Of a stretch of DNA of 8,832 nt, positions 1 to 6,002 are shown piece after piece (position 1 is the first letter of the stretch; each line of letters begins with the position of its first letter). Location: NCBI GenBank assembly GCA_910587495.1, contig CAJUMT010000146.1:1-8832 (forward strand), read 5' to 3'. The DNA comes from an uncultured Lachnospiraceae bacterium (GTDB lineage: Bacteria > Bacillota_A > Clostridia > Lachnospirales > Lachnospiraceae). The notes under the pieces are model-generated. The model did no database searches. It was not told the DNA's origin and saw only the letters and a program-made list of their open reading frames with translations. Both the position numbers and the translations under genes were made by a program.

Positions 1-810
1 TATGAACAGATCGTAGTGCCGGAAGCATTAAAAGAAAGGATGGAGGAAACCATGAAAAAAGCCAGTCAGGACAAGAAAAAAGTAAAGAGAAACAAAGTGA
101 TTCGTTATGCGGGGAGCGCGGCGGCTGTGATTGCCATCGTGTTCATACTTCCAAATACAAGCAGGACGGCGGCGGCAGCCATGCAGCAGATTCCTGTTCT
201 GGGGGAATTTTTTAAAGTAGTGACAGTTCGGGAATATCAGGTTGAAGAAGACCGGTATATAGCGGACGTGAAAGTGCCGGAAGTAGTGCCTGAAGAAAAT
301 GAAGGACCCGTGAAAGAGACGACGGATGCCATCAATTTTGATATCCAGAAAACCACGGACGAACTGATTGAAGAGTTTAAGCAAAACATGGAAGAATTTG
401 AAGACGGATACCAGGATCTTTATATTGACAGCAAAGTGCTGGTTAATGACGATAAATGGTTTTCTTTAGATCTTGTGCTCTATCAGGGCGCGGGCAGCGG
501 CTATGAACGTCATCGCCATTACACCATAGACAAGACCACAGGAAACCGGGCGGTTCTTTCTGATTTCTTCGGGGAAGATTATGTGGAAACAATCAGCGAA
601 AGTGTGAAGTCCCAGATGCGTCAGCGTATGGCGGAAGATGAAAATGTTGCATACTGGATTGACAATGAGGACATTCCGGAGTGGAACTTTGACAGGATTG
701 CCGAAGACCAGGACTTCTATGTCAATGCCGACGGACAGGTGGTCGTCTGCTTTGACGAGTATGAGGTGGCGCCGGGATATATGGGGTGTGTGGAGTTTGT
801 TATACCATAA
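1..810 (+). CDS. RsiV-like anti-sigma factor, DUF3298 family (5' partial)
   Basis: This is probably a membrane anti-sigma factor of the RsiV type, which holds an ECF sigma factor at the membrane and releases it on an envelope signal (lysozyme, in Bacillus RsiV). The frame is open to base 1 and reads YEQIVVPEALKER, the usual cytoplasmic start of such proteins, so the true start lies upstream. The GTG at 16 and ATG at 40 lack a usable ribosome binding site. Numbering from the GTG at 16, a basic stretch (about 18-30) precedes one membrane helix (about 31-46). An extracytoplasmic region follows, and its last 100 residues match the DUF3298 pattern, with a YTIDKTTG block, an acidic DFYVN block and EVAPGYMG near the end. 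The partner sigma gene is expected just upstream, outside the window. The family call is recalled from motif shape. The ligand is unknown, and lysozyme binding should not be assumed. Confidence 0.82.
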   Translation, partial: YEQIVVPEALKERMEETMKKASQDKKKVKRNKVIRYAGSAAAVIAIVFILPNTSRTAAAAMQQIPVLGEFFKVVTVREYQVEEDRYIADVKVPEVVPEENEGPVKETTDAINFDIQKTTDELIEEFKQNMEEFEDGYQDLYIDSKVLVNDDKWFSLDLVLYQGAGSGYERHRHYTIDKTTGNRAVLSDFFGEDYVETISESVKSQMRQRMAEDENVAYWIDNEDIPEWNFDRIAEDQDFYVNADGQVVVCFDEYEVAPGYMGCVEFVIP

Positions 811-819
811 TTTTCAGCC

Positions 820-850
820 TTAAGAAACTTTTAAGAAGATTTAAGAAGAT
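820..850 (+). promoter_or_regulatory. Three phased TTAAGAA direct repeats, probable response-regulator site
   Basis: The heptamer TTAAGAA occurs at 820-826, 831-837 and 841-847. The start-to-start spacings are 11 and 10 bases, about one helical turn, and the last two copies form a perfect tandem of the 10-mer TTAAGAAGAT. Helically phased direct repeats just upstream of a -10 box are the usual layout for OmpR/PhoB-type activators. They sit between the stop of the RsiV-like gene and the start of the sigma gene at 928, so they most likely control the sigma unit. Binding by a response regulator is inferred, and no regulator gene is in the window. Confidence 0.5.
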
Positions 851-868
851 TTTTTCCTGGTCATGTAG

Positions 869-874
869 TAAAAT
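869..874 (+). promoter_or_regulatory. Candidate -10 box for the sigma-factor operon
   Basis: TAAAAT lies 21 bases after the last TTAAGAA repeat, with no good -35 box at 16-18 bases spacing. That is the layout expected of an activator-dependent promoter. It would give a transcript starting near 881 with a leader of about 47 bases before the ATG at 928. The -10 match is modest, so confidence is limited. Confidence 0.35.
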
Positions 875-927
875 AAGAGAAAACTGCGTTTTTATAAATG
901 TAGATGTATTTACCAGGAGGATAAATT

Positions 928-1479
928 ATGTTTCTGTTTCTGGCGCTTCTGGACAGTCCAAAAGAGCAGGAAAAATTTACTAAGATTTACGAGCAGTACA
1001 GGCACTTTATGTGGTATGTGGCGAATCAGAAGTTGCAAGATGCGCATCTGGCAGAGGACGCAGTACAGGAAGCGTTCTTTGCTTTGACGAGGCATATGGA
1101 CAAGATAGAGGATATCCACAGTCCCCGGACGAAAAAGTTTTTGGCAACGGTTGTAAGGAGCAAAGCGGTTGACATTCTGCGCAAGACAAAGCCGACGGAG
1201 GAGCTCACGGAAGATCTGGCAGCAGAGGAAGGAGGAGCGGATATTTTAGACCAGCTTTTGACGGAGGATAACTATAATTATTTGGTATCCTGCATTTTGG
1301 AACTGGACGACAGCTACCGGGTTATCTTTGAGTACAAGTATGTATATCATATGTCGGACGGACAGATCGGAGATATACTGGGAATTACGGCAAAAAATGT
1401 CAATGTGCGCTATTTCCGCGCCAGGAAAAAGCTTCAAAAGATGATCAGGGAGGAGGGAGAACGATTTGAAAAAGCATGA
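928..1479 (+). CDS. ECF-type RNA polymerase sigma factor
   Basis: A 183-residue sigma-70 family protein that would direct RNA polymerase to a specific regulon, probably an envelope-stress one. Region 2 spans about residues 17-87, with the core-binding helix LAEDAVQEAFFAL (41-53) and a KAVDILRK end (79-86). An acidic linker (about 89-113) follows. Region 4 spans about 117-174, with a helix-turn-helix around MSDGQIGDILGITAKNVNVR (142-161) and a basic end (RARKKLQKM). There is no region 1.1 or region 3, as expected for the ECF group. AGGAGG at 915-920 supports the ATG at 928. The 3' end overlaps the next gene by 14 bases, suggesting translational coupling with its probable anti-sigma partner. 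The exact ECF subgroup and target promoters cannot be read from the sequence. Confidence 0.9.
   Translation: MFLFLALLDSPKEQEKFTKIYEQYRHFMWYVANQKLQDAHLAEDAVQEAFFALTRHMDKIEDIHSPRTKKFLATVVRSKAVDILRKTKPTEELTEDLAAEEGGADILDQLLTEDNYNYLVSCILELDDSYRVIFEYKYVYHMSDGQIGDILGITAKNVNVRYFRARKKLQKMIREEGERFEKA
1451..1457 (+). promoter_or_regulatory. Ribosome binding site that sets a TTG start
   Basis: AGGAGGG lies inside the end of the sigma gene, 8 bases before the TTG at 1466. This spacing makes TTG the best start for the next gene and is consistent with coupled translation. No in-frame ATG near this point has a comparable site. Confidence 0.7.
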
Positions 1480-2338
1480 TACCCTTTCCGGAGAAGAACT
1501 TTTGCGGCACGCCCTGGAGGAATGCCTGGAAGAAGACTTAAGCTTTGTTCCGCCGGAGCGTGAGATTGCCAGAACTCACCGTTTTTCCGAGGGCTTTGAC
1601 AGGACAATGGGAGCGTATATAGAAGAATTGTCCGAGGCGTCCAAAAGTATAGAAGTAAGGAAACATTTTTCCCGGCGGTATGCCGGGTGGGCGGCATGTG
1701 TTCTTTTGTTTCTTTTATGCGGTGGGTTGTTCTGCTATATGGTTCCCTTCCCTTCAGGCGGCGGTTCTATGACGGAGGGAATACAAGATGAATCCGCGTC
1801 CGGAGCTTATGACAGCGCCGCGCCCCAAGAAGCGCCCGAAGAAGAAATGACGGAGGAAGCTGCAATAGCGGAAGAAGCAGGAGAAGCAAAAGAAACGGAA
1901 GACGGCGGAAACGTATCGGGAGCATCCCCTGACAAGATTGTTTACTGCGGGCAGGCCGTCTATCCTGCCAGGCAGCAGGAAGTACCGGGGGCGCTTGACT
2001 ATGCCACCGTGCTGGTAAACTGTCCGGTACAGGACAAGAACAGCCCGATCTTATTTCTTACCATCGGCAATACAGGGGAAGAAGATATAGAGTACTTTAA
2101 CCGGTATGCTTTGGAAGTACAGCTTGATGGGATCTGGTATACGATTCCTTTTCAGGAAGATCTGGAAGGGCAATGGCTTACGCTGGAAGCCGGTATGGCT
2201 GTGGACGAAGAGATCGATCTGTCCGGCTGTAAGATTGACTGCGAAGCAGAACATTACCGCCTGGTTGCCTGCGTAGGAGAAGAGCTGATCGGTGCGGAAT
2301 TTACCTTTGAGAAAGCATTTACAGAAGAAGAAAAATAA
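1466..2338 (+). CDS. Single-pass membrane protein, probable anti-sigma factor
   Basis: A 290-residue protein encoded directly after, and overlapping, the sigma gene. That position is typical of the cognate anti-sigma factor. The cytoplasmic part (1-72) contains EELLRHALEE and a HRFSEGFDRTM block, a pattern I associate with N-termini of clostridial sigma-linked membrane proteins. One membrane helix spans about 74-93. It is followed by a Glu/Ala-rich linker (about 105-150) and a C-terminal beta-rich domain (about 157-283) with an LTIGNTGEEDI strand pattern and a GIWYTIPF motif. The latter resembles bacterial Ig-like domains of the Big_14 type. Five cysteines (161, 186, 255, 259, 269) lie on the outer side. 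No zinc-finger anti-sigma (HxxxCxxC) motif is seen. The anti-sigma role is inferred from context and topology, and the signal sensed is unknown. Confidence 0.7.
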   Translation: MKKHDTLSGEELLRHALEECLEEDLSFVPPEREIARTHRFSEGFDRTMGAYIEELSEASKSIEVRKHFSRRYAGWAACVLLFLLCGGLFCYMVPFPSGGGSMTEGIQDESASGAYDSAAPQEAPEEEMTEEAAIAEEAGEAKETEDGGNVSGASPDKIVYCGQAVYPARQQEVPGALDYATVLVNCPVQDKNSPILFLTIGNTGEEDIEYFNRYALEVQLDGIWYTIPFQEDLEGQWLTLEAGMAVDEEIDLSGCKIDCEAEHYRLVACVGEELIGAEFTFEKAFTEEEK

Positions 2339-2365
2339 ATGCGGGATTGTAACGGGAGGTAATAT

Positions 2366-3361
2366 ATGAAGAAGAAAAATTTGGCAATATTGACTGCGGG
2401 ACTTTTGATCCTGGCGATATCCGGCTGCGGAGGCGGTGGAGAAAACATGATGGACGCAGGCAGAAGCGAGTCCTATTCCGCGGAAGCGCCTGCGGAAATA
2501 GCTGAGGAAGCGGTGGCATATGATTCTGCCGCCAGCCTGGAAGAAGCAGGCGTGGCTGAGGGCAAAAGTATAACCTCGGACAACGGTATAGAAAGCGTGG
2601 CAGATACAGGAAGAAAGTTGATTAAGACTGTAAATCTGGAACTGCAGACAAAAGAATTTGACACAGTTGTCGAAGGAATAGCAAAAAACGTCCGCGATAT
2701 AGGCGGCTATGTCGAAAGTTCTTCGGTCTGGGGCAACAGCTATACCAGCGTCAGCACCAGAAGCGCCGACTATACGGCCAGGATTCCCTCCGATAAACTG
2801 GATGAATTTATTCGGATTGTGGACGAACTTGGCAATGTTACTTATAAAAGCGAAGGTGTGGAAGATGTAACACTTCAGTATATAGACGTGGAGAGCCGTA
2901 AAAAATCTCTGGAGACAGAGCAGGAGCGTCTTTTGGAACTTTTAGAGCAGGCAGGAAATTTAGAAGATCTTATGGCGATTGAAAGCCGGCTTTCAGAAGT
3001 TCGTTACGAGCTGGAGAATTATGGAAGCCAGAAACGGCTTTTAGATAATCAGATCGACTATAGTACCGTACATATCAGCGTTTCCGAAGTGGAAAGAATC
3101 ACGGAGACGGGCGAAAGAGGCTTTTTCCAGGAGATATCGGACCGGTTCGGAGATAATCTCTACGCGGTCGGACAGGGTCTTCGAGGATTCGCGATCGGCC
3201 TTATCGGATCGCTTCCGATTCTGGCGGTATGGGCGGTAGTAATCGGAGCGATCGTTCTGATACTCAGGAAGGTATACAAAAAGAAAGAGGTAAAAACATC
3301 CAAAAGATATGAAAAAAAGACAGATTCCTCGGTTGGAGGATCTGCAGATTCAGAAAAATAG
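2366..3361 (+). CDS. DUF4349 domain lipoprotein with C-terminal membrane helix
   Basis: A 331-residue envelope protein of unknown biochemical function, third gene of the sigma unit (27 bases after the previous stop; GGGAGGT at 2354-2360). The N-terminus is a lipoprotein signal peptide with lipobox ISGC, Cys21 being the predicted lipidated residue. An Ala/Glu-rich linker spans about 35-80. The DUF4349 region (about 83-305) shows KLIKTVNLEL, GGYVESS, an ARIPSDKLDEF block, a heptad-like coiled coil (about 171-230) ending in LLDNQIDYSTVHISV, and a hydrophobic helix at about 272-300. A basic tail of about 30 residues follows, so the protein is probably tethered at both ends, by lipid and by helix. 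Co-transcription suggests it is a target or modulator of the sigma/anti-sigma pair. The family assignment is firm; the role is not known. Confidence 0.85.
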   Translation: MKKKNLAILTAGLLILAISGCGGGGENMMDAGRSESYSAEAPAEIAEEAVAYDSAASLEEAGVAEGKSITSDNGIESVADTGRKLIKTVNLELQTKEFDTVVEGIAKNVRDIGGYVESSSVWGNSYTSVSTRSADYTARIPSDKLDEFIRIVDELGNVTYKSEGVEDVTLQYIDVESRKKSLETEQERLLELLEQAGNLEDLMAIESRLSEVRYELENYGSQKRLLDNQIDYSTVHISVSEVERITETGERGFFQEISDRFGDNLYAVGQGLRGFAIGLIGSLPILAVWAVVIGAIVLILRKVYKKKEVKTSKRYEKKTDSSVGGSADSEK

Positions 3362-3390
3362 TTGAAAATTGACAAAAAAATATATATAAT
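3362..3390 (+). promoter_or_regulatory. Sigma-A type promoter for the GlgX-like operon
   Basis: The -35 box TTGAAA (3362-3367) and a perfect -10 TATAAT (3385-3390) are separated by exactly 17 bases. The -35 begins on the base after the stop codon of the DUF4349 gene. Transcription would start near 3397 and give a leader of about 90 bases before the ATG at 3487. A second TTGACA at 3369-3374 is only 10 bases from the TATAAT and is not a workable pair. Confidence 0.75.
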
Positions 3391-3411
3391 AGATGCTGAG
3401 TAGCCAGCAAA

Positions 3412-3441
3412 AAAAGGACAAGCAGTTTTGTTTGTCCTTTT
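3412..3441 (+). terminator. Hairpin with flanking A and T tracts: terminator or leader attenuator
   Basis: AAAAGGACAA (3412-3421) pairs perfectly with TTGTCCTTTT (3432-3441) around a 10-base loop, and the T-rich stretch runs on as CTTCC. It suits a Rho-independent terminator for the sigma unit and, because of the A tract on the other side, could work in both directions. It lies downstream of the promoter at 3362-3390, so it is also in the 5' leader of the GlgX-like transcript and could reduce read-through from that promoter. Confidence 0.65.
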
Positions 3442-3486
3442 CTTCCATACGGATATACAGGACGTAAGGGGAAAGGATAGATCATC

Positions 3487-5328
3487 ATGTTTGATTATCG
3501 CATGGAAGCCGGCGATCCGGCTTCTTTAGGAGTGACAAAAAACGGACGGGACATCAATTTTGCGGTAGCAGTACAGGATAAGAAAGAATGCAGTCTGCTT
3601 TTATATCCCAGAGGTTCCAAAGAGCCGGCAGAGGAGCTGGTTTTTGAAGACAGGATGCGGTTCGGAGATATTTACGCCATGAAATTAAAAGGTTTTCCCG
3701 CAGATGAGTATGAGTATAATTATCGGATTGACAAGGATGTGGTGCAGGATCCTTATGCCAGGGCGGTCAGAGGACGGGAAGTCTGGGGAGCAGTTCCGGA
3801 AGGTTCCCATGATATAAGATGCGGCATTTGTCAGGAACATTTTTCCTGGCAGAAAGATCAGCCGCTTATGCTTCCCTATGAAGAATGTGTGCTGTATGTG
3901 ACCCATGTCAGAGGGTTTACTATGGATCCTTCGTCCAAAGTGAAGCATCCCGGTACGTTCGCAGGGGTTCGGGAAAAGATCTCTTATCTGAAAAAATTAG
4001 GCATCACGCAGTTGGAACTGATGCCGATCTATGAGTTCCCAGAGGTGGAAGCCGATGAGACGCCTAAAAAACACAAACCCTTTATAAAAAAGAAAAAAAT
4101 GAATTACTGGGGCTATAAAAAAGCAGAATATTTTGCCCCCAAATCCTCTTACAGCGCTTCCGGGGATCCTGTACGGGAATTAAAAGAACTTGTGCGGGAA
4201 CTGCATAAAAACGGGATTGAATTGATCCTGGAATTTTATTTTCCCTTTGGGACAAATCAGAGTATGATTGTGGACTGCATCAGATACTGGGCAAAAGAAT
4301 ACCATATTGACGGGGTGCATGTAAACAGTGACAATGTACCTTTGGCTTTGATTGCGCAGGACCCTTATCTTTCTCAGATTAAAATTATGAGCGAATATTT
4401 TCCTGCAGATCGGATCTATCCATATGGGTATGAACCGTCCAGACGCAGACTGGCGGAATATAATGACGATTTTTTAGTAAAGGCGAGACGTTTCTTAAGA
4501 GGAGACGAAGATACGCTTGGAAGTATGGCTTTAAGCATTCGAAAGAATCCCGGACAGTTTGCAGTAATTAACTATATGGCGTGCCATAATGGATTTACCC
4601 TTGCGGATATGGTTTCTTACGACGCAAAACACAACGAGGCTAACGGGGATAATAATCAGGACGGAAGCGACTATAATTACAGCTCCAATTATGGCGAAGA
4701 AGGTATGTCTACGGGAAAAGGTATCAACAAACTAAGAAGAAGACAGATTCGCAATGCGTTTTTGCTTGTGCTATTATCTCAGGGCGTGCCGGCGATCTAT
4801 GGCGGTGACGAAATGGGCAATTCCCAGCAAGGGAACAACAATGTTTACTGCCAGGATAATGAGATATCCTGGGTGCAGTGGCCCAGGAGAAAAGCGGACC
4901 GCAGGCTTTTAAAATTTGTACAGGAGGCAATCGCATTCAGAAAAGCTTCGCCTGCTTTCGGACGCAGGAAAGAATATGTCATGAAAGATCATTTGTCCAA
5001 AGGGATACCTGATCTTTCCTACCATGGAAAGAAAGCCTGGTATGAAGAATTTGAAAACTACAACCATCAGATGGGTATTCTCTACGCAGGCGAGTATACG
5101 GGCGGAGAGACGTGTTATGTACTTTATAATATGCATATGGTGGGACATGAAATGGCGCTTCCCATCCTTCCCAAAGGATTTAGATGGTATGTGACGGCGG
5201 ACACGATCAGAGAGGATAATGTATTTTATCCCTCAGGAGAAGAACCTGTTTTGGAAGAACAGAAGACCATAGAAGTTGAACCCCACACAATTATGATACT
5301 GGCAGGGAAAAAATATGAGATTGATTAA
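3487..5328 (+). CDS. GlgX/isoamylase-like GH13 protein, predicted catalytically inactive
   Basis: A 613-residue relative of glycogen debranching enzymes (alpha-1,6-glucosidase/isoamylase). A CBM48-like N-terminal domain (about 8-110) precedes a GH13 barrel (about 135-490) and a C-terminal beta domain. Family blocks are well kept: HVRGFT (140-145), NYWGY (206-210), HNEANG (382-387) and QGNNNVYCQDNEISW (448-462). The catalytic positions are not. Region I reads LEFYFPF instead of LDVVYNH (Asp to Glu249, His to Phe254). Region II reads DGVHVN instead of DGFRFD (Arg to His278, nucleophile Asp to Asn280). Region IV reads CHNGFTL instead of CHDGFTL (Asp to Asn368). Only the acid/base Glu303 remains. 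The segment between regions I and II is also much shorter than in GlgX. It may bind alpha-glucan or act as a partner subunit. An AAAGGA-type site precedes the ATG, and the next gene overlaps its end. Confidence 0.85.
   Translation: MFDYRMEAGDPASLGVTKNGRDINFAVAVQDKKECSLLLYPRGSKEPAEELVFEDRMRFGDIYAMKLKGFPADEYEYNYRIDKDVVQDPYARAVRGREVWGAVPEGSHDIRCGICQEHFSWQKDQPLMLPYEECVLYVTHVRGFTMDPSSKVKHPGTFAGVREKISYLKKLGITQLELMPIYEFPEVEADETPKKHKPFIKKKKMNYWGYKKAEYFAPKSSYSASGDPVRELKELVRELHKNGIELILEFYFPFGTNQSMIVDCIRYWAKEYHIDGVHVNSDNVPLALIAQDPYLSQIKIMSEYFPADRIYPYGYEPSRRRLAEYNDDFLVKARRFLRGDEDTLGSMALSIRKNPGQFAVINYMACHNGFTLADMVSYDAKHNEANGDNNQDGSDYNYSSNYGEEGMSTGKGINKLRRRQIRNAFLLVLLSQGVPAIYGGDEMGNSQQGNNNVYCQDNEISWVQWPRRKADRRLLKFVQEAIAFRKASPAFGRRKEYVMKDHLSKGIPDLSYHGKKAWYEEFENYNHQMGILYAGEYTGGETCYVLYNMHMVGHEMALPILPKGFRWYVTADTIREDNVFYPSGEEPVLEEQKTIEVEPHTIMILAGKKYEID
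3505..3524 (+). repeat. GC-rich inverted repeat in the first codons of the GlgX-like gene
   Basis: GAAGCCGG (3505-3512) and CCGGCTTC (3517-3524) form a perfect 8-bp stem with a CGAT loop, starting 18 bases after the ATG and followed by TTTA. In RNA this would be a stable hairpin close to the ribosome start region and could damp initiation. It may also be chance, since it lies in ordinary codons (E7 to S13). Confidence 0.4.
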
Positions 5329-5902
5329 TATATGGAAACATTTTCATACAATCACGGAGCATAAAATCATGGTTGCCAAGCATTGTTTTAAGGTAGGCAT
5401 GTACTGGCAGGGACTCACCCATGATCTGTCCAAATATACGCCGTCCGAGTTTTGGCAGGGCTGTAAATATTATCAGGGCTATAGAAGTCCCAACAATGCC
5501 GAGCGGGAGGACAAAGGATATTCGGCTGCATGGCTTCATCATAAAGGGCGCAATAAGCACCATTACGAGTATTGGATTGATTATAATATGGATCCTGCAG
5601 AGGGGAAGACTACCGGTATGACCGGCATGAAAATGCCGCTTAGATATGTCAATGAGATGATCATGGATCGGATTGCCGCTTCCAAAGTATATGAGGGGGA
5701 AAAATATACGCAGCATTCTCCTCTGGTTTATTATGAAAAGGGAAAGAACGCTTATATGATCCATGACGAAACCCGGGCGCTTCTGGAATATATTCTTAAA
5801 ATGCTGGACCGGTACGGAGAGGAAAAGACATTTGCCTACATGAGAAAATACATGATTGGAAAGAAAAAGTATCCGCGGATAAAAAAATTTAAAAAAATTT
5901 AA
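5315..5902 (+). CDS. DUF5662 family protein, His-rich, function unknown
   Basis: A 195-residue soluble protein with no signal peptide or membrane segment. I recognise it as DUF5662 from the N-terminal pattern IWKHFHTITEHKIMV, the LTHDLSKYTPSEF motif (34-46) and WLHHKGRNKHHYEYW (73-87). The dense His/Asp set (H17, H23, H36, D37, H75, H76, H82, H83, and the EMIMD block at 114-118) looks like a metal-binding site of HD-domain style, but no activity is established that I know of. The C-terminus is strongly basic (GKKKYPRIKKFKKI). The ATG lies inside the end of the GlgX-like gene (14-base overlap) with a weak CAGGGAA site 7 bases upstream, so translation is probably coupled. Whether it works with the GlgX-like protein is inferred from this overlap alone. 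Confidence 0.8.
   Translation: MRLINIWKHFHTITEHKIMVAKHCFKVGMYWQGLTHDLSKYTPSEFWQGCKYYQGYRSPNNAEREDKGYSAAWLHHKGRNKHHYEYWIDYNMDPAEGKTTGMTGMKMPLRYVNEMIMDRIAASKVYEGEKYTQHSPLVYYEKGKNAYMIHDETRALLEYILKMLDRYGEEKTFAYMRKYMIGKKKYPRIKKFKKI
5881..5900 (+). repeat. Tandem AAAAAAATTT repeat at the 3' end of the DUF5662 gene
   Basis: The decamer AAAAAAATTT occurs twice in direct succession, overlapping the last codons and the first base of the stop codon. It encodes part of the Lys-rich tail. Such a homopolymer-rich tandem is prone to slippage, which would alter only the very end of the protein. No hairpin accompanies it, so it is not a clear terminator. The following 100 bases (5903-6002) contain AT-rich sequence without a convincing promoter. 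Confidence 0.6.
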
Positions 5903-5985
5903 AAAGTAAGAAGGATTTTAGGATTTTACGCAGTATATTTATTATATAAGGAAGAACAGCAACGGCAAGGGACCGAACAGACCCC

Positions 5986-5994
5986 GGGAGGTGA
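5986..5994 (+). promoter_or_regulatory. Ribosome binding site that decides the dgt start
   Basis: GGGAGGTGA, a near-perfect anti-16S match, ends 8 bases before the ATG at 6003. A GTG at 5991 in the same frame lies within this site itself and cannot be served by it, so the start is placed at 6003. Confidence 0.85.
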
Positions 5995-6002
5995 GAAACA
6001 GG

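Noticed and set aside
881..900. ECF-type autoregulatory promoter (AAC ... CGT) upstream of the sigma gene
   Set aside because: No correctly spaced AAC -35 and CGTC-like -10 pair was found. The only GCGTT lies too close to the start without a matching upstream element.
1670..1690. Inverted repeat CCCGGC/GCCGGG around 1670-1687
   Set aside because: It is a short 6-bp stem inside a coding region with no T tract, and is expected by chance in GC-rich codons.
3369..3390. TTGACA paired with TATAAT
   Set aside because: The spacer is only 10 bases. The TTGAAA at 3362 gives a 17-base spacer to the same TATAAT.
3393..3467. A 24-codon leader peptide frame across the hairpin
   Set aside because: It has no ribosome binding site, and its ATG lies at or upstream of the predicted transcription start.
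5291..5764. 157-codon open frame on the minus strand
   Set aside because: It is antisense to the DUF5662 gene, with no recognisable domain and no plausible start signals. It is a shadow of the coding strand.
5911..5950. AT-rich promoter candidate upstream of dgt (TATATT at 5934, TATAAG at 5945)
   Set aside because: No acceptable -35 box lies at 16-18 bases from either. A dgt promoter may exist here but cannot be supported from the sequence.
5991..6002. GTG at 5991 as the start of the dGTPase-like gene
   Set aside because: It lies inside the GGGAGGTGA ribosome binding site, which is correctly spaced for the ATG at 6003.
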